DNA of 44,463 bases from Streptomyces sp. H39-S7 (GCF_027158205.1 NZ_JAPVLU010000055.1:7265-51727), one strand, 5' to 3'; shown: positions 7,811 to 16,187, counted from the stretch's first letter. A program made the numbers and translations. Notes: a model not told the origin generated them from the letters alone.

Positions 7811-8820
7811 ACCGTCCCCGCACCGTCCTGGCCATGAGCGCCGAGACCCGGGACTCCGTCCTCGACGCGGCCGCCCTGCGCCGGCTGGAGCGCACCGCGC
7901 TCATCGACACCGGCCTGCTGGCCGTCGACTTCAGCCCCCGTGACGCCCCGCTGACCGCCGCCCTGCGCGAAGCCGAAGTGCTGTTCACCGGCTGGGGCTG
8001 CCCGCCCCTGACGCCCCAGGCGCTCGCCGCGATGCCGCGACTGCGCGCCGTGGTGCACGCGGCCGGCTCCGTCAAGGGCCATATGACGGAGGCGGCCTGG
8101 GAGCGTGGCATCACCGTCTCCACGGCCGCCGTCGCCAACGCGCTACCGGTGGCCGAGTACACGCTGGCCGCCATCCTGTTCGCCAACAAGCGCGTCCTGG
8201 CGGGCGCCGAGGCCTACCGCCGCACCCGCGACCGGGTACGGCTGCTCGATCAGTTTCCCGCCGTCGGCAACTACCGCCGCACCATCGGCGTGGTCGGCGC
8301 CTCCGCCGTCGGCAGCCGCGTCATCGAACTCCTGCGGCCGTTCGACCTCACCGTCCTCGTGCAGGACCCGTATCTCGAACCGGCCGACGCGGCCCTGCTG
8401 GGCGCGACCCTGACCGACCTCGACGACCTGGTGCGGCGCAGCGACGTGGTCTCCATCCACGCCCCCGAACTGCCGGAGACCCGCGACCTCTTCGACGCCG
8501 CCAGGCTCGCCCTGATGCGCGACGGCGCCACGCTGGTCAACACTGCGCGCGGCTCGCTCGTGGACACCCAGGCGCTCACGGCCGAACTCGTCTCCGGCCG
8601 CCTGCACGCGGTGCTGGACATCACCGTCCCCGACGTCCTCCCGGCCGGCTCCCCGCTCTACGACCTGCCGAACGTCCTGCTGACCCCGCACATGGCGGGC
8701 TCGCTCGGCGGCGAACTGCGGCGGCTGGCCGACACGGCCATCGACGAACTGGAGCGCTACGCCCAGGGGCTGCCCTTCGCGCACCCGGTACACGCCGCAG
8801 CGCTCGCGCACTCCGCCTGA
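7807..8820 (+). CDS. D-isomer-specific 2-hydroxyacid dehydrogenase family protein
   Basis: 337 residues from GTG 7807, overlapping the permease stop by 4 bases. The NAD-binding turn reads GVVGASAVGSRVIELLRPFD, so the usual GxGxxG is GASAVG. The catalytic Arg is in NTARGSLVD (R248), and the acid-base His is in LLTPHMAGS (H295). The conserved Glu position appears as Asp (ITVPDVLP, D276). The family oxidises or reduces 2-hydroxy/2-keto acids with NAD(P). Here it may act on a sugar-acid or a phosphoester-derived acid from the imported compound. The tight coupling to the transporter makes a role in that catabolism likely; the substrate is unknown. Confidence 0.85.
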   Translation: MNRPRTVLAMSAETRDSVLDAAALRRLERTALIDTGLLAVDFSPRDAPLTAALREAEVLFTGWGCPPLTPQALAAMPRLRAVVHAAGSVKGHMTEAAWERGITVSTAAVANALPVAEYTLAAILFANKRVLAGAEAYRRTRDRVRLLDQFPAVGNYRRTIGVVGASAVGSRVIELLRPFDLTVLVQDPYLEPADAALLGATLTDLDDLVRRSDVVSIHAPELPETRDLFDAARLALMRDGATLVNTARGSLVDTQALTAELVSGRLHAVLDITVPDVLPAGSPLYDLPNVLLTPHMAGSLGGELRRLADTAIDELERYAQGLPFAHPVHAAALAHSA

Positions 8821-8866
8821 TCCGTCACCACCGCCCGCGTACGCTCCGTCCGCAAAGGAAACCCTC

Positions 8867-10414
8867 TTGTCCGAGCCTTCCCAGCCCGCATCCACGCCGC
8901 CGCGGAAGGTGCGCCGTGTCCTGGTCGTCGGGATCGACGGCGTCCGCCACGACGTCCTGCTCGCGCTGCCGACCCCGCACATCGACGCGGTCGCGGCCGC
9001 CGGGTTCCTGACGGCCGTCGAGGTAGCCGACGGGACGCCCACGATGTCGGGTCCCTGCTGGGCCACGATCGTCACCGGGGTCACCGTCGACAAGCACGCG
9101 GTGTGGAGCAACGACTTCTCCGGGAACCGGCTCAGGGTCTTCCCGGACTTCGCCACCCGCCTCGCCCAGCAGGACGGCAGGCGCACCTACGTCGCAGCGG
9201 GGTGGGACCCCCTGGTCACCGTGGCCGACGGGGGACCGCTCTTCGCGCACCCGTCCCGGCTGAGCTACAGCGCGCCGGCCGCCGACACCCCGGAGGAGTG
9301 GGAGGAGTGCGACGAGCGGATCACCGAGGACGCCGTGCGGGTCCTGGGCACCGACGATCCCGAGGCATCCTTCGTGTATCTCGGGGCCCCGGACGAGACC
9401 GCCCACTTCCTGGGGTGCGGGGACGCGTACGAGCGCTCCGTCGTGCGGGCCGACGAGCGGCTGGGCCGGATCGTGGCCGCCGTGCGCGGCCGGGCCGGCT
9501 ACGACGCCGAGGACTGGACGGTGATCGTGGTGACCGACCACGGCCACGTCCGGGCGGGCGGCCACGGCGGCCGTTCCGGGGCGGAGCGCACCGCCTGGGT
9601 GGCCTGCGCGGGCCCTGGCGTCATCGCCGGCCGTGCCCCGGACCGGGTGCGGCACGAGGACGTGGCGGCGCATGTGTACGCGGCCCTGGGCCGGACCGCC
9701 GACCGGCACTGGACGCTCGACGGACGGCCGTTCACCGCGGGGCCGAAGGCCGTGCTGTTCGACATGGACGGCACGCTCGTCGACACCGAGTCGCTGTGGT
9801 GGCAGACGGTCGAGGGGCTCGCCCGGGAGCTGGGACACGCCCTCGGCGACGCGGACCTGCCGGCGGTCCTGGGGCGCGGCGTCCACGACACCGCCGCCCA
9901 TCTGCACGAGGTCACCGGTGGACGCCGGGCGTCGGCCGAGCTCGCCGCCGAGCTCGACCGCCGGTTCCTCGCCGCCGTCCAGGAGCGGACCGTCGCACGG
10001 CCCGGCGCCGTCGAACTCCTCGACCTGCTGGAGCGCGACGGCGTTCCGCTCGGGCTGGTGTCGGCGTCGCCGCGCAGTGTCGTGGACGCCGTCCTGAAGT
10101 CCCTGGGCGCCTACCGCTTCCAGGTCACCGTCGCCGAGGGCGAGACCCCCGCCACGAAGCCCGCCCCCGACCCGTACCTCGCCGCCGTCCGCTCCCTCGG
10201 AGTGCCGGCCGCCGCCTGCGTCGCGGTGGAGGACACCCCGGTGGGAGTGGCCTCCGCCGAGGCGGCGGGCTGCGTCGTGCTGGCGGTCCCGTCGCTCACG
10301 CCCATCCCCGCGGCGCCCGGCCGGACGGTGCGCGACAGCCTCGAGGGGATCGACCTGGACTGGCTGCGGACGCTCGTGGCGGAAGGAAGCGATCAGGCCG
10401 GGTGGTCGAAGTAG
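8867..10414 (+). CDS. Fusion: alkaline-phosphatase-superfamily phosphodiesterase + HAD phosphatase
   Basis: 515 residues from TTG 8867 (AAAGGAAA at 8854-8861). Residues ~15-285 are a nucleotide-pyrophosphatase/phosphodiesterase-like domain with all ligands visible: D24 (GIDG), nucleophile S61 (PTMSGPCWATIVTG), D176 and H180 (PDETAH), D224/H225 (VVTDHGH) and H233 (GGHGG). Residues ~293-505 are a HAD subfamily IA domain: FDMDGTLVDTE (D299, D301), LVSASPRS, TKPAPDPY and VEDTPVGVASAEAAG. No signal peptide is seen, so it is cytoplasmic. One polypeptide could cleave a phosphodiester and then remove the remaining phosphate. It is the last gene of the transporter operon, and its end overlaps the convergent neighbour by 22 bp. 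The two domains are clear; the natural substrate is not. Confidence 0.85.
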   Translation: MSEPSQPASTPPRKVRRVLVVGIDGVRHDVLLALPTPHIDAVAAAGFLTAVEVADGTPTMSGPCWATIVTGVTVDKHAVWSNDFSGNRLRVFPDFATRLAQQDGRRTYVAAGWDPLVTVADGGPLFAHPSRLSYSAPAADTPEEWEECDERITEDAVRVLGTDDPEASFVYLGAPDETAHFLGCGDAYERSVVRADERLGRIVAAVRGRAGYDAEDWTVIVVTDHGHVRAGGHGGRSGAERTAWVACAGPGVIAGRAPDRVRHEDVAAHVYAALGRTADRHWTLDGRPFTAGPKAVLFDMDGTLVDTESLWWQTVEGLARELGHALGDADLPAVLGRGVHDTAAHLHEVTGGRRASAELAAELDRRFLAAVQERTVARPGAVELLDLLERDGVPLGLVSASPRSVVDAVLKSLGAYRFQVTVAEGETPATKPAPDPYLAAVRSLGVPAAACVAVEDTPVGVASAEAAGCVVLAVPSLTPIPAAPGRTVRDSLEGIDLDWLRTLVAEGSDQAGWSK

Positions 10415-10893
10415 CGCTGACCCTTCCCGGTGAGGTGGGACGCGTAGATCCGGCCCAGCACGGGCTTGCCGCGGAAGAGCCCGACGTAGTGCCGCGCCGT
10501 GTCCACCACGACGGGCCGGGCGAAGCAGGCGAACTGGTTGCGCTGCTTCTCCTCGGCCCACGCCACCGCGGCCGGATCGACGCGCTCGCTGATGAGGACG
10601 GGGAACACGGCGACACCGGTCTGCATCCCCACCGGCAGCCCGCCCTTGTTCTTCTTGGCGAAGCCCAGGGCCTGCGACGTGAAGGTGTCGATGGTTCCGA
10701 CGGATATCTCGGGAACAGCCGCGGCGATCGTGAACACGTGCAGGTTGGTGGCTGCCCAGCGCAGCTTGAAATCGGACCGCCGGCCGACCAGCACACGCAC
10801 ACCGGACCAGTCCTGCCACTCCGGCTTGCAGCCGTCGGTCGCCAGTCGGCTCTCCACCGCGGTCAGGTAGTTTCGAGGGGACTCTTCACTCAT
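10393..10893 (-). CDS. Uncharacterised cytoplasmic protein (166 aa)
   Basis: 166 residues from ATG at 10893. I do not recognise the family. It is soluble, with no signal peptide, an N-terminal helix (NYLTAVESRLATDG), a central beta-rich part (VRVLVGRRSDFKLRW) and a C-terminal segment (VVVDTARHYVGLFRGKPVLG). The downstream 22 bp overlap the convergent phosphodiesterase-HAD gene. Its own start codon sits inside an inverted repeat, and the only good RBS (GGAGG, 10914-10918) is better placed for a 7-codon upstream frame (see findings). A frame open further upstream has no start codon with an RBS, so ATG 10893 was kept. Confidence 0.65.
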   Translation of the reverse strand: MSEESPRNYLTAVESRLATDGCKPEWQDWSGVRVLVGRRSDFKLRWAATNLHVFTIAAAVPEISVGTIDTFTSQALGFAKKNKGGLPVGMQTGVAVFPVLISERVDPAAVAWAEEKQRNQFACFARPVVVDTARHYVGLFRGKPVLGRIYASHLTGKGQRYFDHPA

Positions 10894-10910
10894 GGACGCG
10901 ATTGTCCATG
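10891..10910 (-). promoter_or_regulatory. Inverted repeat over the start codon of the 166-aa protein gene
   Basis: CATGGAC (10891-10897) and GTCCATG (10904-10910) form a 7-bp repeat around a 6-base loop. It contains the start codon at 10893 and also an upstream ATG at 10909. It could be an operator half-site pair or an RNA hairpin limiting translation. Confidence 0.35.
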
Positions 10911-10933
10911 GAACCTCCGCCCCCGTGAAGCAG

Positions 10934-10973
10934 TTCGGAGGGACCGACCCGCAGCCGGTCCGTCCCTCCCGAA
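10934..10973 (-). terminator. Terminator downstream of doxX
   Basis: A long imperfect stem: TTCGGAGGGACCGACC (from 10934) pairs with GGTCCGTCCCTCCCGAA (ending 10973) with small bulges and a short CGCAGC-type loop. It lies 20 bp beyond the doxX stop and separates doxX from the next gene on the same strand. Confidence 0.65.
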
Positions 10974-10994
10974 CCACCCGGCGTGCTCCGCCCC

Positions 10995-11558
10995 TTACGC
11001 CGGGGAGGAGGCGGGAACCTCGGACCGCGCGGCGGCCACGGAAGCGGCCTCTTCCCCGTCGCGGAGGCCCGTCGAGAAGGCCGCCGAGGCCGGTGCGCCA
11101 GCCGTGACGCCCGCCCCGGATTCCTGCGCGCTGTCCGTGGCGGCGAGCCGCCCGAGCAGCGCGTCCAGGGACCAGCGGCCCGGCCCGGTGACGACGATCA
11201 GCAGAAACGTCCAGGCGTACAGCGCGGCCGGCTCGCCGCCGTTCTGGATCGGCCACAGGGCGTGCTGCTGGTGCTCGGTGAAGTACGCGTAGGCCATCGA
11301 GCCCGAGCAGATCAGCGCGGCATAGCGGGTGCCGAGGCCGAGCGTCACCAGGCCGCCGCCCACGAACTGGATCAGCGCCGCGTACCACCCGGGCCAGGTA
11401 CCGGCCGCGACGGTCCCGCCGCCGAAGGCACCGCCGAGCACGCCGAAGAGCGAAGCGGCGCCGTGGCACGTGAAGAGCAGTCCGATGACGATGCGGAACA
11501 GCGACAGCACCTGCTCCTGCGCGCGGGCGGTCGAAGTCCGGGAAGCGGAGGAACGCAT
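10995..11558 (-). CDS. DoxX-family membrane protein
   Basis: 187 residues from ATG 11558 with AGGAGA (11565-11570) 6 bases upstream. About four hydrophobic segments span residues ~15-130 (LFRIVIGLLFTCHGAASLFG, GLGTRYAALICSGSMAYAYF, ALYAWTFLLIVVTG). The early RIVIGLLFTCHG motif is typical of DoxX/SURF4-like proteins. An unusually long ~45-residue Ala/Ser-rich C-terminal tail follows the normal end. These proteins are linked to thiol/oxidative-stress or quinone functions in mycobacteria; here there is no partner gene, so the job is open. A possible operator, TTGAAG-N5-CTTAAA, lies at 11618-11634. Confidence 0.85.
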   Translation of the reverse strand: MRSSASRTSTARAQEQVLSLFRIVIGLLFTCHGAASLFGVLGGAFGGGTVAAGTWPGWYAALIQFVGGGLVTLGLGTRYAALICSGSMAYAYFTEHQQHALWPIQNGGEPAALYAWTFLLIVVTGPGRWSLDALLGRLAATDSAQESGAGVTAGAPASAAFSTGLRDGEEAASVAAARSEVPASSPA

Positions 11559-11617
11559 GAGGGGTCTCCTACGGCAGAGAGGGCGGGGTACCGATGCGCG
11601 AAGCGTAGGAAGAATGG

Positions 11618-11634
11618 TTGAAGCCGCACTTAAA
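11618..11634 (-). promoter_or_regulatory. Possible operator upstream of doxX
   Basis: TTGAAG-CCGCA-CTTAAA is an imperfect (one mismatch) inverted repeat in the 159-bp spacer before doxX. This is the AT-richest part of the gap, consistent with a promoter region. No clear -35/-10 pair was assigned. Confidence 0.25.
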
Positions 11635-11717
11635 TCGCGCGCGTTGAGCGGGTGTCGCCCGTCCCGGTGCAGCCGAATGGCGCAACGGCGCGTTGACGGC
11701 GACGGACTCCCGCCACC

Positions 11718-12677
11718 TCAGTGCGGGTACGTGCGCGGCGGCCGCTGCCGGGGCAGGTCGTCGCGGAACTCCGCTATGCGGCTGCTGATCTGGCGCACCA
11801 GATGGGTGTCCTCGATGCGGTCGAGGTAGAGGGAGCGGCGGGCGAGGCCGTCCAGGTCGAAGGCGAAGTACAGGGACATGAGGGGGTTGATGAAGAGTTC
11901 GGAGTGCCGGGTGCGGTCGGTGAACCGCACATCGCCGAACTCCCCCCGCACGGCCGCTGCGATCGAACCGTTGACGATGCTCGGATGCACGGCGGTCTCC
12001 GTCTGGGCATGGGCGACCGCGTCCAGATACAGGGCGCCCTCGCGGGTGTCGCGGGGGATGGACAGCGCCCCAAGATAGGCGCCGTCGCGGTCGAGAGCCG
12101 CGATGTTCTCCAGCACGAGGGAGCGGTTCACCCCGTGGTACGCGTCGATGCCGAAACCCAGGCACACGACGAGCCGGTTCGCCACCGCAAGTCCCCGCAC
12201 GGCCGCGAGGTTCGCCATGTCCTCCTCGGGCGTGCCGAGCCCCGACTCGTCGCCGCGCAGGAGGATGTCCGTGCCACCGTCGACCAGCACCACCGCGTCC
12301 ACGTCGAGATGGCCGGCCAGCGCCTCGTACGCCGCCCGCAGCGGCCGCACCCCGAGCGACGGGAAGGCGTACACGGCCTCCGGCATGCCGTGCCGCCGCA
12401 GCCAGCGCGCCAGTGTCCGTTCGGGAAAGTACTCGGTGGCCGACACGGTGTCCGGTCCGATCTCGGCGACGTCCGGCGCGAGCCACACATCGGAGTCGAG
12501 TCCGTACAGGTCGCTGAACGAGAAGTTCGCCAGATGGACTTCCTTGCCCTGCGCCCGCAGGGCCAGTGCCAGCGGCAGACCGGCGTACACGTCGAAGCCG
12601 CCGCCCGCGCCGGCGATGAGCACCCGGCGGGCCGGTTCGAGGCGTGCGAACAGGGGCGGGACGGCGAAGGAGGGCAT
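11718..12677 (-). CDS. DUF1152 family protein
   Basis: 319 residues from ATG 12677; the RBS is weak, and a GTG 27 bases further upstream is an alternative start. The N-terminus has a Gly-rich nucleotide-binding-like turn and helix (RVLIAGAGGGFDVYAGLPLA), followed by strand-helix repeats with VVLVDGGTDILLRGDESGLG and VVCLGFGIDAYHGVNRS. This matches the DUF1152 family as I know it, whose biochemical role is not established. It is cytoplasmic. The gene is divergent from the isocitrate-lyase-like gene (237-bp shared spacer). No cysteine pair or membrane segment is seen. Confidence 0.75.
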   Translation of the reverse strand: MPSFAVPPLFARLEPARRVLIAGAGGGFDVYAGLPLALALRAQGKEVHLANFSFSDLYGLDSDVWLAPDVAEIGPDTVSATEYFPERTLARWLRRHGMPEAVYAFPSLGVRPLRAAYEALAGHLDVDAVVLVDGGTDILLRGDESGLGTPEEDMANLAAVRGLAVANRLVVCLGFGIDAYHGVNRSLVLENIAALDRDGAYLGALSIPRDTREGALYLDAVAHAQTETAVHPSIVNGSIAAAVRGEFGDVRFTDRTRHSELFINPLMSLYFAFDLDGLARRSLYLDRIEDTHLVRQISSRIAEFRDDLPRQRPPRTYPH

Positions 12678-12914
12678 GGCAGGGGACCGTACCAGCGCGC
12701 ACACCTCCACTGTCGACCGGGCCTGGTCGTGGTGCGGGTGCGCGGGGAGACGTGACGTTTCCGCGGTGAACGCCCTGCGCCATCGGGGTGAGTGCAGCCT
12801 GTCGCCGGAAAGGTTCCGCAGCTCTCCGGAGATCCTCATGTCTTGGCAAAGGACCGTCGTGTCGCGGCACTGCTTGCCGCCCGATGTGTCGAAACCCGAG
12901 AGAGGAACCGGACG

Positions 12915-13778
12915 TTGACCTACGGGAAGAAACTGAGGGAGCACATCGCGGGGCCGGAGACCACACCGCTGATCGGCGTGCATGACATGCACTCCGCGTC
13001 GATCGCGGCCGGCCACTACGAGGGCATGTTCGTTTCCGGCTTCGGCTTCGCCGCTTCCCACTACGGTCTGCCGGACATCGGATTCATCGCCTGGCCGGAC
13101 ATGGTGGCGTTCGTCCAGCGGTTGCGCGGCGCGTTCCCGCGGCACCACCTGCTGGTGGACATCGACGACGGGTACGTCGATCCCGAAGTCGCCTGCCACG
13201 TGGTGGAGAGGCTGGAGCGGATCGGCGCGTCGGGCGTGATCCTGGAGGACCAGAAGCGGCCGCGCCGGTGCGGGCACGCCGAGGGCAAGCAGGTGCTGCC
13301 GCTGCCCGAATACCTCGCCAAGCTGGAGATGGTGCTGGCGACGCGGCAGGACATGGTGGTGGTGGCCCGTACGGATGCCACCGATGAGCACGACATCCTG
13401 CACCGGGCCGAGCAGCTCGCCGCGACCGACGCGGACGTGGTGCTGGTCGACGGGGTGCGCGGTGTGGAGTGGATCCGCCGGATTCGCGAGGTGGTCGGCG
13501 GCAAGCCCCTGCTGTTCAACCAGATCGCGGGCGGCAAGTCACCCAGGCTCTCGCTGCCCGAGCTGTCCGAACTGGGGGTGGAGGTCGCCATCTACAGCAC
13601 ACCGTGCCTGTTCGCGGCGCACGAGGCGATGCACTCCGCCCTGACCGACCTCAAGGCGGCGGACGGCCGGCTGCCCGCCGTGGATACGGCGAACGGCGCG
13701 GGCGTCGCTTCCGTCACCCGGCTGCTGGAACGCAACATCGCCCGTCGGCGGCCGGAACCGCAGGGCGTGAGAACGTGA
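12915..13778 (+). CDS. Isocitrate lyase/PEP mutase family lyase
   Basis: 287 residues from TTG 12915 with AGAGGAA at 12901-12907. It has the TIM-barrel superfamily landmarks: GVHDMHSASIAA at the start, metal-binding VDIDDG (D82, D84, D85), and E111-D112-Q-K-R-P-R-R-C119-G-H. The Cys in the RCGH loop is the hallmark of C-C bond lyases (methylisocitrate, dimethylmalate or isocitrate lyase types). True PEP mutase has an EDKxxxxxNS motif instead, so phosphonate formation is unlikely. Later parts include VVVARTDA and LLFNQIAGGKSP. It probably splits a 2-hydroxy- or 2-oxo-dicarboxylate; the substrate is not predicted. It is monocistronic or loosely coupled to the DUF1275 gene 42 bp on. Confidence 0.8.
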   Translation: MTYGKKLREHIAGPETTPLIGVHDMHSASIAAGHYEGMFVSGFGFAASHYGLPDIGFIAWPDMVAFVQRLRGAFPRHHLLVDIDDGYVDPEVACHVVERLERIGASGVILEDQKRPRRCGHAEGKQVLPLPEYLAKLEMVLATRQDMVVVARTDATDEHDILHRAEQLAATDADVVLVDGVRGVEWIRRIREVVGGKPLLFNQIAGGKSPRLSLPELSELGVEVAIYSTPCLFAAHEAMHSALTDLKAADGRLPAVDTANGAGVASVTRLLERNIARRRPEPQGVRT

Positions 13779-13820
13779 CAGCGGGGCGCGTCCGGGCGTC
13801 ACTGGAAGGGAGCCGCCGCT

Positions 13821-14549
13821 GTGATCACCGTGCTGCGCGATGCCTGGAAGACCCTGGTCCCCGACCTCGACGGCCCTCACGGGCCGCTGCCGCCGCTGCT
13901 GCTCGCGCTGACCGTCGTCACCGGGCTCGTCGACGCGTTCAGCTACCTGGTGCTGGGACACGTCTTCGTGGCCAACATGACGGGCAACGTCGTCTTCATG
14001 GCCTTCGCGCTGTCCGGGGCCGCGGGGTTCTCGCTGAAGGCTTCGCTGGTGTCGCTGGTCTCCTTCGCGGTGGGGGCGGCGCTCGGCGGGCGCATCGCCA
14101 ACCGTTTCCCGCACCACCGCGCGCGGCTGCTGCTCACGGTGACCGCCTTTGAAGGGGTCCTCGTCCTGGCGGCCTTTCTGAGCAGCGCACTGACCGCCGA
14201 GGGCCCGTCCACGTCCGTCCGCGAACTGCTCATCGTCCTGCTCGGCCTGGCCATGGGCGGGCAGAACGCCGCTGCCCGCAGACTGGGCGTCCCCGACCTC
14301 ACCACCACGGTCCTGACCCTCACCATCACCGGAATCGCCGCGGACGGGCGGCTCGCGGGAGGCACCGCCGGCAAGGCCGGCCCCCGGGCGCTGTCGGCGA
14401 TCGCCATGTTCCTGGGAGCCCTGGCCGGCGGGCTGCTCATCCACGGCTCGGAGCCGTCGCTGGTGCTGCTGATCGCCGTGCTCACGTTGGCGGCGATGGC
14501 CGCGGTGACGTCCTTCCACGTCCGCACCACCCGGGCCTGGATCGCCTGA
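13821..14549 (+). CDS. YoaK/DUF1275 family membrane protein
   Basis: 242 residues from GTG 13821 with GGAAGGGAG at 13804-13812. About six membrane segments are visible. The family signature region near the start reads VVTGLVDAFSYLVLGHVFVANMTG, followed by VVFMAFALSG; a second conserved patch reads GLAMGGQNAAARRLGVPDLTTT. This is the DUF1275/YoaK family, integral membrane proteins without a proven function. It converges on the GNAT gene with a 24-bp gap. Confidence 0.88.
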   Translation: MITVLRDAWKTLVPDLDGPHGPLPPLLLALTVVTGLVDAFSYLVLGHVFVANMTGNVVFMAFALSGAAGFSLKASLVSLVSFAVGAALGGRIANRFPHHRARLLLTVTAFEGVLVLAAFLSSALTAEGPSTSVRELLIVLLGLAMGGQNAAARRLGVPDLTTTVLTLTITGIAADGRLAGGTAGKAGPRALSAIAMFLGALAGGLLIHGSEPSLVLLIAVLTLAAMAAVTSFHVRTTRAWIA

Positions 14550-14573
14550 CGGCACTCCGCGTCGGGCCGGGCG

Positions 14574-15173
14574 TCACACCGCGCCGTTGACCGGCCGCCA
14601 GAGCGGGTACATCGCCTCGGGGTCGAATGGCAGGGCCAGTGGCTCGCCGAGGTCGGTGTAGCCGTGCCGCAGGTAGAGCTTGCGGCTGGCGGGGCTGGTC
14701 GCCTCCAGGTAGGACGGGCGGCCGGCCCGGTCGAGTGTCTCGTGGTGCATTCGCAGAAGGTGCGAGCCGACGCCGTTGCCCTGGTCGTCCGGGTGGACGA
14801 CCAGGAACGCCAGGTGCTCGTAGTCGCCGCGGCCGGTGGGCTGGGCGGCGGCCATGGCCTCGTCGAGGTCGTGGAAGCGTTGGACGTGCTCCTGGCACGC
14901 GGCCGACAGCAGATCGTCGTACCCCTCGATGGCGGGGGAGGGTTCCGGCAGCCAGACCGCGGCGGCCCGCAGATCGTCGGTCACATGGACGGTGCCGTGG
15001 CGCAGCGCGTGCGCGACGAGGATGCGGAAGAATCGCGGGAAGATCTCCGGGTGGCGTTCGCGCACGGGAACCAGCCAGCTGTGCAGCGGCAGTTCGTCGA
15101 AGACGGTCGCCAGGAGCCGGGCGACGGTCTCCTCCTCGGCGATGACGGCCTGTCGGACGGGTATCCCGGTCAC
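14574..15173 (-). CDS. GNAT-family N-acetyltransferase
   Basis: 199 residues from GTG 15173. The acetyl-CoA binding motif A is clear: LAFLVVHPDDQGNGVGSHLL, with QGNGVG as the pyrophosphate loop. It is followed by LEATSPASRKLYLRHGYTDLG, the usual beta5-alpha4 segment. The N-terminal half (LLATVFDELPLHSWL) is the acceptor side. Size and motifs fit a small-molecule or drug N-acetyltransferase. Nothing nearby reveals the substrate. Confidence 0.9.
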   Translation of the reverse strand: MTGIPVRQAVIAEEETVARLLATVFDELPLHSWLVPVRERHPEIFPRFFRILVAHALRHGTVHVTDDLRAAAVWLPEPSPAIEGYDDLLSAACQEHVQRFHDLDEAMAAAQPTGRGDYEHLAFLVVHPDDQGNGVGSHLLRMHHETLDRAGRPSYLEATSPASRKLYLRHGYTDLGEPLALPFDPEAMYPLWRPVNGAV

Positions 15174-15399
15174 GCGCGCACTCCCATGGTCAGCTTCTGG
15201 CGGCCGGGCGCGATCTTATCCGCCGTGCACCGGCAACCGGTCACCGGTCAGGGCGACTTCCGTGTCCGGCCAGGGCCGGGACGGGGGGTTGGTGCCGATT
15301 CCGTAGACTCCGGTGTCGAACGGGGCCGCCGCCGCGGCCGCCGCACCACCGCTGGGCGGGACGGACGTACGCCCTGGTCCATGAATGCGAGGCAGACCG

Positions 15400-15984
15400 A
15401 TGACCGCCGATCAGTACGCGCTCCCCCTCACCTCCGGTACCCCCGGCGCGGAAGCCGATCGGGCTGTCTCCGCCGGTGCCGGTGCTGTTGACGAGACGCA
15501 GGCTGCCGACGAGGCGCAGGCCGTCCGGAACTCGATCCGCCGGGCCGCCCGGGGCATGGCGCACCACGAGGCCGAGGACGCGCTGGGGAGGGCCCAGGCC
15601 GAGGTGGCCGGTGGGGAGGACGGCGACGAGGACGGCCCCGTCAGCCCCGCCGTCGAGGAGTGGGAGCGCATCGTCGACCTGCTCACCACGCACGCCGGCC
15701 CCTACGACCCGGACTCCGATCCGTTCGTCCAGGGCGAGCTGACCGCACAGGCCAACCGTGAAGCGGCCCGGCGGACCGACGGCGACGCCAACGACGCGGA
15801 CGCCGGCGAGGACAGCGCCAGGGACTCCCTGCTCCGGTCCCTCGCCCGTACCGGGGTCCAGGGCGGGGCCGGCGGGGGGAACGAGCCGGTGGTGGACCGG
15901 ATCGTCCAGGCCGACCCGGCCGCCGCGCTCGCCGTCGGCCGCTGGCTCGACGACGCCTTCGCCGCCGGTCGCGCCGCGGGCTGA
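15400..15984 (+). CDS. Acidic hypothetical protein (194 aa)
   Basis: 194 residues from ATG 15400 (GAGG at 15389-15392); an in-frame ATG at 15385 would add MRGRP but has no RBS. I do not recognise the family. The protein is Ala/Asp/Glu-rich, with a helical middle (SIRRAARGMAHHEAEDALGRA), EEWERIVDLLTTHAGPYDPDSDPF, and a C-terminal helix (VGRWLDDAFAAGRAAG). There is no signal peptide or membrane segment. The 200 bp after it to the next small gene hold nothing I can name. Confidence 0.55.
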   Translation: MTADQYALPLTSGTPGAEADRAVSAGAGAVDETQAADEAQAVRNSIRRAARGMAHHEAEDALGRAQAEVAGGEDGDEDGPVSPAVEEWERIVDLLTTHAGPYDPDSDPFVQGELTAQANREAARRTDGDANDADAGEDSARDSLLRSLARTGVQGGAGGGNEPVVDRIVQADPAAALAVGRWLDDAFAAGRAAG

Positions 15985-16187
15985 TCCCGGCCGGGGCGCG
16001 ACCGTGGTCCGCCGCGGGGTCGGGCCAGGATGAGCAGGTCCAGCCGGCTGGTGGCGGGTGCGGCCCGGCCGGCCGCTCCCGCCGCGCGCGGTCGGGCCAT
16101 GCCGTCGGCGCATGCGGACGGATCTCCTGTGCGCCGTGGAACAGGCGTCGGGACCCGGGAGGGGGCGCGGGGGAGGAGACTGCACGA

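Noticed and set aside
8825..10819. 664-codon antisense open frame opposite the phosphodiesterase-HAD gene
   Set aside because: No recognisable motif; the sense frame contains both active sites. It is a shadow frame.
12915..13778. PEP mutase (phosphonate biosynthesis start)
   Set aside because: The loop reads EDQKRPRRCGH with a catalytic-type Cys rather than the EDKxxxxxNS of PEP mutase, so a C-C lyase is more likely and no other phosphonate genes are nearby.
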